Shown here: positions 1 through 6,847 of the stretch, piece after piece
Layout: every line of letters begins with the position of its first letter
Numbering within the stretch: the stretch's first letter is position 1
NCBI GenBank assembly: GCA_023382715.1
Contig: JAHDWP010000024.1
Span: forward strand, 1 to 49,781
Origin: Anaerolineae bacterium
GTDB lineage: Bacteria; Chloroflexota; Anaerolineae; Aggregatilineales; Aggregatilineaceae
Direction: 5' to 3'
DNA length: 49,781 nucleotides
Program-made: the position numbers and the translations under genes
Notes under the pieces: generated by a model
Told to the model about the DNA's origin: nothing
Database searches by the model: none
What the model saw: the letters and a program-made list of their open reading frames with translations, nothing else

Positions 1-67
1 ACTCCAGGTTGTTTTCGCGCCCATCCCGTAGTACCTTTGTGGTGACTTTGGACTGCTCACCTTCGGG

Positions 68-2302
68 ATGCCGCGCATGGCCACGCTCAACCCCAATCTG
101 CTCACCAAAGACACGCAAGCTGTCCTCGATGACGCGGTGGACATCATCACCGCCTATGGCAAGACGCTGCTCACGCCGGAAGCGGCGCTGCTGGCCCTTA
201 TCCGCAGCAAGAACACAGCGGCGGCGCGCGTCCTGCGGACTTTCGCCGAGCGGCGCGGCGCCGATCTGGAACGGTTGGAGCGCACGGTCAACCTGGCCGT
301 GCAGAGCCGCCGCGATACCAGCGGCGACCTGATCTACGCCGGGGCGGAGGGGCGCTCGGCGCAGCTCAGCCGGGGGATGGTCATCGCCCTGGACGAGGCG
401 CTCAGCGTCGCCCAGGCGCTCAACGAGCTGACGGTTGACAGCGATCACCTGCTCGGCGTGATGACCGAGCGCGAAGTGGGCACGGCGGGCATCCTCACCC
501 AGTTCGGCATCACCAAGAGCGCCATCCGCGACCAGCTCACCACCTCGGCGACGAGCGCCAGCGTCATCCGCCGCACCGACACCGCGATCAGCGCCGACAT
601 GGTCGCGGCGGCGCAGGCGGGGTCGCTGCAGGCGGTCTATTTCCGCGAGGGCCTGCTGCGCGACCTGATCCAGATGCTCAGCCAGACGGTCAACCGTCAC
701 GTGATCCTGGTGGGGCCGGACGGGGTGGGCAAGCGGGCGCTGGCTTACAGCCTGGCCCTGCTCATCGCCGAAGGCAAGGGGCCGCAACGCCTGCGCAACC
801 TGGTGCAGATTGACGAGCGGGCGCTGCTCGATCAGCAGGACAAGGCGGTAGACAGCGGCCTGCGCCGGGCGAAGGGCGGCATCCTCTTCATCCCACACAT
901 TCACCGCTTCTTCGGCGGGCAGCTCAAAGCGGAGTTCTTCAAGGCGGCGCCGCTGCTGCAAAAAACCTTCCTGGGCGACGACCCGGTGATCATCGGCTCG
1001 ACGACGCAGGCCCTGTGGGAGGAGCGGCTGCGCGGGATCAGCGCCATCGCCGAGAATTCCCAGCTTCTGCACGTGCCCCCGGCCACCGTCGAGGAGACGA
1101 TCGAAGTCCTCAAAGTGCACGCGCCGCACATCGCCGCCGATTACGGCATTGAGGTAGAAGAGAGCGCGCTGAAGGTCGCGGCGACGCTGGCCCGGCGCTA
1201 CCTCAGCGGGACGGCGCTGCCGCTCAGTGCCGAGCACCTGATTCACCGCGCCGCCTCGCTGGTCAGCCTGAGCGAGCAGACGCACCTGGCCTTCCGCCAG
1301 GAAGTGGCCGACTCTGCGCTCGACGCCGAAGACGTGACTCTGGCCGCCGCGCAGATGACCGGCATCCCCGTCAGCAAGCTGGGCCAGGATGAGCGCACCA
1401 AGTATGCCAGCATGGTCGAGCACCTGCACGAGCGGATCATCGGCCAGGACGAGGCCGTGATGGCGCTCAGCCGGGCGGTGAAGACGGCGCGCGTGGGGCT
1501 GAAGGACCCCCGGCGCCCGATCGGATCGTTCCTCTTCCTGGGGCCGACGGGTGTGGGCAAGACGGAGCTGGCCAAGGCGCTGGCCGAATTCATGTTCGGC
1601 AGCGAAGATGCCATGCTGCAACTGGATATGTCCGAGTACATGGACGAGAACACGGTCAGCCGGCTGATCGGCGCGCCGCCCGGCTACGTGGGCTATGAGG
1701 GCGGCGGGCAGCTCACCGACCGCGTGCGCGAGCAGCCCTACATCGTCGTCGTGTTCGACGAGGTGGAGAAAGCGCACCGCCGCGTGCTCGACGTGCTGCT
1801 GCAGGTGATGGAAGAGGGCCGCCTGACCGACGGGCAGGGCAACGTCGCCAACTTCAGCGAGGCGGTGATCATCATGACCAGCAACGTGGGCGCGCCGCTG
1901 CTGGCTACGACGACGATTGACGACGAGACGCGCGACGAGGTGATGGAGGAGGTACGCGAGTCGTTCCGCCCCGAATTCCTCAACCGCATTGACGAGATCG
2001 TGCTCTTCCACCCGCTCAACGACGAGCACCTAGCGCAGATTCTCGACTTGATGCTCAGGAAGGAAAACCAGTTGGCGGCTGAGCGCGGCTTGCCGCTGGA
2101 GTTCACGCCCGACGCCCGGCAGTGGATGCTCGCCCAGAACGATCACCCGGAGTGGGGTGCGCGCCCGCTGCGGCGCATCATCCAGCGGCACGTGCGCGAG
2201 TCGCTGGCCGATTATCTGCTGAAGGAGAATCCCCAGCCGGGCACGACGGTGACCATTGACGCGGATCCGTCCGGCGAACGGCTGGCCTTTGCGGTGAGTT
2301 GA
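68..2302 (+). CDS. Clp/Hsp100-family AAA+ ATPase with degenerate first ATPase module
   Basis: The 744-residue protein has ClpA/ClpC-like architecture: two N-terminal Clp repeats (about residues 5-55 and 95-150), AAA+ module D1, a short linker without the long ClpB coiled coil, and AAA+ module D2. D2 looks active: Walker A GPTGVGKT (K498-T499), Walker B VVVFDEVEKAH (D564-E565), sensor-1 region MTSNVG, arginine-finger region FLNRIDE and sensor 2 GARPLRR. D1 looks inactive: its Walker A reads GPDGVGKR (K222-R223, no Thr/Ser) and the Walker B acidic pair is replaced by Pro276-His277. No ClpP-binding IGF/VGF-like tripeptide is evident in the D2 loop, so it may unfold proteins without ClpP. ATG at 68 opens the frame; ATG at 77 is an alternative, and neither has a clear ribosome site. 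An in-frame TAG at 29-31 shows the gene starts inside the window. Confidence 0.88.
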   Translation: MPRMATLNPNLLTKDTQAVLDDAVDIITAYGKTLLTPEAALLALIRSKNTAAARVLRTFAERRGADLERLERTVNLAVQSRRDTSGDLIYAGAEGRSAQLSRGMVIALDEALSVAQALNELTVDSDHLLGVMTEREVGTAGILTQFGITKSAIRDQLTTSATSASVIRRTDTAISADMVAAAQAGSLQAVYFREGLLRDLIQMLSQTVNRHVILVGPDGVGKRALAYSLALLIAEGKGPQRLRNLVQIDERALLDQQDKAVDSGLRRAKGGILFIPHIHRFFGGQLKAEFFKAAPLLQKTFLGDDPVIIGSTTQALWEERLRGISAIAENSQLLHVPPATVEETIEVLKVHAPHIAADYGIEVEESALKVAATLARRYLSGTALPLSAEHLIHRAASLVSLSEQTHLAFRQEVADSALDAEDVTLAAAQMTGIPVSKLGQDERTKYASMVEHLHERIIGQDEAVMALSRAVKTARVGLKDPRRPIGSFLFLGPTGVGKTELAKALAEFMFGSEDAMLQLDMSEYMDENTVSRLIGAPPGYVGYEGGGQLTDRVREQPYIVVVFDEVEKAHRRVLDVLLQVMEEGRLTDGQGNVANFSEAVIIMTSNVGAPLLATTTIDDETRDEVMEEVRESFRPEFLNRIDEIVLFHPLNDEHLAQILDLMLRKENQLAAERGLPLEFTPDARQWMLAQNDHPEWGARPLRRIIQRHVRESLADYLLKENPQPGTTVTIDADPSGERLAFAVS

Positions 2303-2476
2303 GTTCTGGCGCGGCTGGCAGAGGGCGCTGTGAGTCCGCCTGCGCTCTCCTGCCCCTACCAGTTGCCGGGTTCGGGGTGAGGGGACGTGGTTCCCCGAAA
2401 GGTCTCTTATAACCGTGAACCTTGCTGAAGCGCACCCGCGCCGTGCCTGTCGTTTTCTCTACAGGTTCCCTCACGG

Positions 2477-2482
2477 TATAAT
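2477..2482 (+). promoter_or_regulatory. -10 element TATAAT upstream of the phosphomannomutase gene
   Basis: A perfect TATAAT lies 76 bp before the start codon in the 256-bp gap after the Clp gene. No good -35 is visible. The rest of the gap contains no convincing ORF. Confidence 0.55.
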
Positions 2483-2558
2483 GCGCACAGGGTGAGCGTG
2501 ATTGGCGCTGTCGGCAGGCGGATTTGTGCCCGACCCCGCATGAACTGGAGAGAGGACA

Positions 2559-3977
2559 ATGGCGCAGGTTCCCACAACAGTCTTTCGCAAATACGATATT
2601 CGCGGCACCGTCGAAGGGCCGGACGCGCAGCTCACGCCGGGGCTGGCCCGGCTGGTCGGACAGGCATATGGCACCTACGTGCAGCGCGAGCTGGGCCTGA
2701 GCCAGGTGTTCGTGGGCGGCGACAACCGCCTGTCCACGCCGCCGCTCAAGGACGCCGTCATCGGGGGAGTGCTGAGCACCGGCCTGCGCGTGACCGACAT
2801 CGGCCCGGTGATGACGCCCACCGTCTACTTCGCCTCTTCGGCGCACGAGCGCGCCGGAGGCATTATGATCACCGGCAGCCACCTGACCACCCAGTACAAC
2901 GGGATCAAGATGGCCTATGGCCGCCTGGCGCTGGCTGGGGAGCAGATTCAAGACCTGCTCAGGCTGATCCTGGCCGACGATTTCATCACAGGAGAAGGCG
3001 AGCAGCGCACCGACCTGGCGATGGCCGACCGGCACATGGACGTGATCAAGCACAAGGTGACGATGGGGAGCCGCCGGCTGAAGGTAGTGGTGGACGCGGG
3101 CAACGGCCTCAGCGGCACCTTCGTCCCGCCGGTGATGCGCGACCTGGGCGTGGAGGTGATCTGCCTCTTCTGCGAGCCGGACGGCACCTTCCCCAACCAC
3201 CTGCCCAACCCCGAAGACCCGGAGCTGACCAAAGACCTGGAAGCCGCCGTCATCCAGCACGGGGCGGACTTCGGCATCGGCTTCGACGGGGATGCCGACC
3301 GCTGCGGGCTGATTGACGAGCACGGCCACCACGTGGCTGCCGACCGCCTGCTGGCGATCCTGGCCCGCGATCTGCTCGCGCGGCACCCCGGCACGCCGGT
3401 CGTCTTCGATGTCAAGTCGAGCCGGGTGCTGCCCGATGTCATCCGCGAGCACGGGGGCAAGCCGGTGATGTGGAAGGCCGGCCACAGCCTGATGAAGCAG
3501 AAGATCGCGGAGGTCGGCGCGCTGATCGGCGGCGAAGTCAGCGGGCATATGTTCATCGGCGAGGACTATTACGGCTTCGACGACGCGCCGCTGGTGGCGC
3601 TCAAGGTGCTGGAGCTGTTCAGCAAGACCGACAAGACGCTCTCGCAGATGCTGGCCGAAATTCCGACATTGCTGGCGACGCCGGAGATCATCATGGCCGC
3701 GCCGGACGACGTGAAGTTCAAGATCATTGACGCGGTGCGCGACCGGCTGCAGGACAAGTACGAGGTGATCACGGTGGACGGGGCGCGCGCCGAGTTCGAG
3801 AATGGCTGGGGGCTGGTGCGCGCCAGCAACACGCAGCCGGCGATCACCATGCGTTTCGAGGCGCACACGCGGGCGCAGCTTGTCGAGTACATGCATCGCT
3901 TTGACGATCTGCTGGACGATTACCCCCAGGTGGATCGGAGCGAGCTACACAAGCAGATCGCGGCCTTCAGCGCGTAG
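2559..3977 (+). CDS. Phosphomannomutase/phosphoglucomutase
   Basis: This 472-residue alpha-D-phosphohexomutase interconverts hexose 1- and 6-phosphates and so feeds nucleotide-sugar and envelope polysaccharide synthesis. All four domain signatures are visible: N-terminal FRKYDIRG; the phosphoserine loop TGSHLTTQYNG (catalytic Ser107; the family more often has TASHNP); the metal loop FDGDADRCG (Asp243, Asp245, Asp247); the sugar-binding GGEVSGHMF; and the C-terminal phosphate-binding RASNTQP. Length is normal for the PMM/PGM group. The ATG follows a purine-rich ribosome site (GAGAGGAC). Substrate preference between mannose and glucose phosphates cannot be decided by eye. It stands alone between the Clp gene and mreB, with its own promoter and a downstream hairpin. 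Confidence 0.9.
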   Translation: MAQVPTTVFRKYDIRGTVEGPDAQLTPGLARLVGQAYGTYVQRELGLSQVFVGGDNRLSTPPLKDAVIGGVLSTGLRVTDIGPVMTPTVYFASSAHERAGGIMITGSHLTTQYNGIKMAYGRLALAGEQIQDLLRLILADDFITGEGEQRTDLAMADRHMDVIKHKVTMGSRRLKVVVDAGNGLSGTFVPPVMRDLGVEVICLFCEPDGTFPNHLPNPEDPELTKDLEAAVIQHGADFGIGFDGDADRCGLIDEHGHHVAADRLLAILARDLLARHPGTPVVFDVKSSRVLPDVIREHGGKPVMWKAGHSLMKQKIAEVGALIGGEVSGHMFIGEDYYGFDDAPLVALKVLELFSKTDKTLSQMLAEIPTLLATPEIIMAAPDDVKFKIIDAVRDRLQDKYEVITVDGARAEFENGWGLVRASNTQPAITMRFEAHTRAQLVEYMHRFDDLLDDYPQVDRSELHKQIAAFSA

Positions 3978-4002
3978 GCGCATGGGTGCGGCCCGCAATC
4001 CA

Positions 4003-4050
4003 GGCGGACAGGGTAGCAGGGGAGGGTTGCCAAGCCCTCCCCTGTCCGCG
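4003..4050 (+). terminator. Strong hairpin after the phosphomannomutase gene
   Basis: The arms GGCGGACAGGG and CCCTGTCCGCG enclose a second stem AGGGGAGGG/CCCTCCCCT, so two alternative pairings are possible. There is no T-run after it, so termination would be non-canonical. Confidence 0.4.
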
Positions 4051-4089
4051 CCACCCTTGAGGAAACATGAGCGTTTGATGAGTGCGACC

Positions 4090-4118
4090 CTGGCAAGTGC
4101 CCTGCTGCGTGGTATAAT
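4090..4118 (+). promoter_or_regulatory. Promoter of mreB
   Basis: CTGGCA (4090-4095), 17-bp spacer, TATAAT (4113-4118). The start codon is 35 nt after the -10 with an AGGAG ribosome site between. Confidence 0.6.
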
Positions 4119-4152
4119 GCCGCGCTGACACGAACCGAGGAGAAGCTCACCG

Positions 4153-5217
4153 TTGGTAAGTCCCCTGGACTGGCTGCTGGGCCTGTTTTCGCTCGATATT
4201 GGCATTGACCTGGGCACGGCGAATACGCTGGTCAGTGTGCGCGGGAAGGGCATCGTGATCAACGAGCCGTCCTTCGTCGCCATCGAGCGCAAGACACGCC
4301 GCCCGATCAGCGTGGGGCGCGAGGCCAAGGAAATGTTTGGCAAGACGCCCACTTCCAAGTACATGGTGGTGCGCCCCCTGCGCGACGGTGTGATCAGCGA
4401 GTTCGAGATCACCGAAGCCATGCTCGACTACTTCATCCGCAAGGCCCACGAGCAGAACTGGGTGCCGATCCCGCGCCCGCGCGTGGTGGTGGGCATTCCA
4501 TCGGGCGTCACGGAGGTCGAGAAGCGCGCTGTCTACGACGCGACGATCAGCGCCGGCGCGCGCGAAGCCTTTCTGATCGAGGAGCCAGTCGCGGCGGCCA
4601 TCGGCGCCGGGCTGCCCATTCAGGAAACGCGCGGCAGTATGGTGGTGGACATCGGCGGCGGCACGACCGAAGTGGCCATCTTCTCGTTGGGCGGCATTGT
4701 CATCAGCCGCTCAATTCGTGTGGCTGGCGACGAGATGGACGAGGACATCGTCCAGTACATGCGCTCCAAGTACAACATGCTGATCGGCGAACGCACTGCC
4801 GAGCGCGCCAAGATCGAGATCGGCTCGGCCTACCCGCTGCCGGAAGAGCGCACGATGGTCATGCGCGGGCGCAACCTGGTCAACGGGCTGCCGGAAGCGG
4901 TCGAAGTCTCCTCCATCGAGCTGCGCGAGGCGCTCAATCCCTCGGTGGGCATCGTCATTGACACCATCCGCGACGCGCTGGATGAGACGCCGCCCGAACT
5001 AGTCGCCGACCTGATGGAGTCCGGCATCTGCATGGCTGGCGGCGGCGGCCAGCTCAAGGGGCTGTGCGAGCGCATTGCCGACGAGGTCAATGTGCGTGTG
5101 TGGCTCGCCGAAGACTCGATGACCTGCGTGGCGCGCGGGGCCGGGCGCATCCTGGAAGATTATGACAATCTGCGCTCGCTGCTGGCCGGGCTGGAGCGCG
5201 GCTCGACCCAGCACTGA
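4153..5217 (+). CDS. mreB: Rod shape-determining protein MreB
   Basis: MreB is the bacterial actin that polymerises under the membrane and directs the elongation machinery. The 354 residues show the actin-fold nucleotide motifs: phosphate-1 DIGIDLGTANTLV, phosphate-2 VVDIGGGTTEVA and the adenosine motif GGGGQLKG. The N-terminal VSPLDWLLGLF is a short amphipathic segment suited to membrane attachment. I chose the TTG at 4153 because AGGAG (4138-4142) sits just upstream and the N-terminus then matches the family. It is first in the mreB-mreC-mreD-mrdA series on the plus strand, with its own promoter. Confidence 0.95.
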   Translation: MVSPLDWLLGLFSLDIGIDLGTANTLVSVRGKGIVINEPSFVAIERKTRRPISVGREAKEMFGKTPTSKYMVVRPLRDGVISEFEITEAMLDYFIRKAHEQNWVPIPRPRVVVGIPSGVTEVEKRAVYDATISAGAREAFLIEEPVAAAIGAGLPIQETRGSMVVDIGGGTTEVAIFSLGGIVISRSIRVAGDEMDEDIVQYMRSKYNMLIGERTAERAKIEIGSAYPLPEERTMVMRGRNLVNGLPEAVEVSSIELREALNPSVGIVIDTIRDALDETPPELVADLMESGICMAGGGGQLKGLCERIADEVNVRVWLAEDSMTCVARGAGRILEDYDNLRSLLAGLERGSTQH

Positions 5218-5250
5218 TCGGACGTTCTCCCTTTCCTGTTGCATTCGTCT

Positions 5251-5276
5251 CGCCCCGGATCGCCTGGTTCGGGGCG
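5251..5276 (+). terminator. Possible intrinsic terminator after mreB
   Basis: CGCCCCG (5251-5257) pairs with CGGGGCG (5270-5276), followed by TGTTGTTGG, a weak T-rich tail. It lies just before the mreC -10, so it may only attenuate read-through. Confidence 0.4.
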
Positions 5277-5294
5277 TGTTGTTGGCGGCCTGGG

Positions 5295-5300
5295 TATAAT
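5295..5300 (+). promoter_or_regulatory. -10 element TATAAT before mreC
   Basis: A perfect TATAAT lies 35 nt before the mreC GTG. No convincing -35 is seen. It suggests mreC-mreD can be transcribed apart from mreB. Confidence 0.5.
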
Positions 5301-5335
5301 GGGCCGCTGAAACCAGATGCAGGGAGGAGTTGCTC

Positions 5336-6190
5336 GTGAGATGCGGGGGCCGCATAGTCTCGTTCAGCATCATGCTGCTGGCCGCGCTGCTGCTGATCAC
5401 CTTCAGCATCAGCGGCGCGCTTGGCCCGCTGGAGAGCGTGGTCACTGTCCCCCTCAACCTGATCCAGCGCGTCGTGGGCAGCCCGGCGCGCTCGGTGGGC
5501 GGGCTGGTGGACGACCTGGCCGCCTACCAGCGCCAGAAGCAGCGCATTGACGACCTGGAAGAGGCCCTGGCGGTCTACCAGGCGGAGCTGGCGCAACTGC
5601 GCGAGAAGGGCGAAGACTACGACCGGCTGGCCGCTCTGCTCGACTACAACCGCTTCGGCCCCGAAGACCACGAATACGTGACGTGCGACGTGATCGGCAG
5701 GGGCGCGACCGGCTTTGTGCACTCGCTCCAGATCAACTGCGGGCGGCGCGATGGGGTGAGCCTGCTCGACCCGGTGGTGACCGAGCGCGGGCTGGTGGGG
5801 CGCGTGGCCCAGGTGTCGGCGACTGGGGCGCAGGTATTGCTGCTCAGCGATCCCAAGAGCCGCGTCAACGCGCGCTTGCAGACGACGCGCGACGATGGGG
5901 TGGTGATCGGACAGTTGGCCGGCGACCTGATCATGTCCTTCATCTCTATTGACGCTGCTGTGAGCGAAGGCGATCTGGTGCTGACCAGCGGCCTGGGCCA
6001 GACGCTCCCTGCCGACCTGGTGGTAGGCCAGGTGCTCAGCGCCAGCCTGGCCGAGACGGAGCTTTATCAGGAGGCGCGCGTGCGCAGCCTGGTGGACTTC
6101 GACCGGCTGGAGATCGTGCAGGTGCTGGTCAACTTCGAGCCGGTAGACCTGACCATCTTCCAGGCGCAAGAGGGAGCGGGTGCGCCATAA
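5336..6190 (+). CDS. mreC: Rod shape-determining protein MreC
   Basis: MreC is a bitopic scaffold linking cytoplasmic MreB to periplasmic/extracytoplasmic PBP2. About 284 residues: one N-terminal membrane helix (roughly residues 6-30), a coiled coil (about 55-100, around QKQRIDDLEEAL) and the C-terminal two-barrel beta domain (from about VTCDVIGRG onward, with GRRDGVSLLDPVV and SDPKSRVNA). I prefer GTG 5336 because AGGGAGGAG ends six bases before it; the in-frame TTG at 5330 abuts the ribosome site and is unlikely. mreD follows after 31 nt. Confidence 0.92.
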   Translation: MRCGGRIVSFSIMLLAALLLITFSISGALGPLESVVTVPLNLIQRVVGSPARSVGGLVDDLAAYQRQKQRIDDLEEALAVYQAELAQLREKGEDYDRLAALLDYNRFGPEDHEYVTCDVIGRGATGFVHSLQINCGRRDGVSLLDPVVTERGLVGRVAQVSATGAQVLLLSDPKSRVNARLQTTRDDGVVIGQLAGDLIMSFISIDAAVSEGDLVLTSGLGQTLPADLVVGQVLSASLAETELYQEARVRSLVDFDRLEIVQVLVNFEPVDLTIFQAQEGAGAP

Positions 6191-6221
6191 CGTGCCTGTG
6201 TGGGCATGAGCCGGCGGTGTC

Positions 6222-6725
6222 ATGATACGCTATATTGGACTGCCGATCGTGCTGGTTGCCGCCATCCTGGATGCATCGGTCATGCCGGAACTGCGCATCG
6301 GGGGGGGTGCGCCGGACCTGGTCTTTCTGGTCGTCGTCTCCTGGGCGCTGCTGGCCGATGCCCGTGACGCGATGCTCTGGGCCGTGTTCGGCGGGGCCAT
6401 TCAGGACGCCCTGTCGCTCACGCCGGTGGGGGCATCGGCGCTGGGGCTGGTGGTGGTGGCGTTTATCGCCGACGCGCTGCTCGGTGACGTGCGGCGCACC
6501 AACCTGCTCTTCCCGCCGCTGGTTATGGGCGCGGGCACGGTGCTCTATCACCTGGGATTGCTGATCGCGCTGCGCCTGGATGGGCATATTGTCCCCCTGG
6601 GGGAGGGGTTGCTGGCGGTAACGCTGCCGACGGCAATCTACCACGTCCTGTTGAGCCTGCTGGTTTTCCGGCTGGTAGGGCTGGCTCACGACTGGCTGAC
6701 GCCGCGCCGCGTGGGGCTGGAGTGA
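6222..6725 (+). CDS. mreD: Rod shape-determining protein MreD
   Basis: A 167-residue, almost wholly hydrophobic protein with about five membrane helices, matching MreD in size and position. MreD is an integral membrane partner of MreC in the elongasome. The start ATG follows a weak GGCGG. Identification rests mainly on hydropathy and on the order mreB-mreC-mreD-mrdA, plus the family-like segment APDLVFL. Confidence 0.88.
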   Translation: MIRYIGLPIVLVAAILDASVMPELRIGGGAPDLVFLVVVSWALLADARDAMLWAVFGGAIQDALSLTPVGASALGLVVVAFIADALLGDVRRTNLLFPPLVMGAGTVLYHLGLLIALRLDGHIVPLGEGLLAVTLPTAIYHVLLSLLVFRLVGLAHDWLTPRRVGLE

Positions 6726-6734
6726 GGCTAGCCA

Positions 6735-6755
6735 GGGCGCAGCAGAGCAGCGCCC
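6735..6755. repeat. D-family short palindrome (copy D1)
   Basis: GGGCGC and GCGCCC flank a 9-nt loop AGCAGAGCA. The same 21-mer recurs at 16278, 32860 and 37978. This copy lies between mreD and mrdA. Confidence 0.8.
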
Positions 6756-6804
6756 CCGCCACCTGACCGGGTCTGCACGGCTGGCCGTCTGCAGGGGGAG
6801 ATCG

Positions 6805-6833
6805 TTGGCGACGCGCTGAGATCGGGTGATAAT
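6805..6833 (+). promoter_or_regulatory. Promoter of mrdA
   Basis: TTGGCG (6805-6810), 17-bp spacer, GATAAT (6828-6833). Transcription would begin about 8 nt before the ATG at 6848, giving a nearly leaderless mRNA. Confidence 0.55.
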
Positions 6834-6847
6834 GGACGGGGCCGACC

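Noticed and set aside
2178-3896. 572-codon open frame on the minus strand
   Set aside because: It lies antisense to the clear phosphomannomutase gene; its Arg/His/Asp-rich composition is what high-GC antisense frames give.
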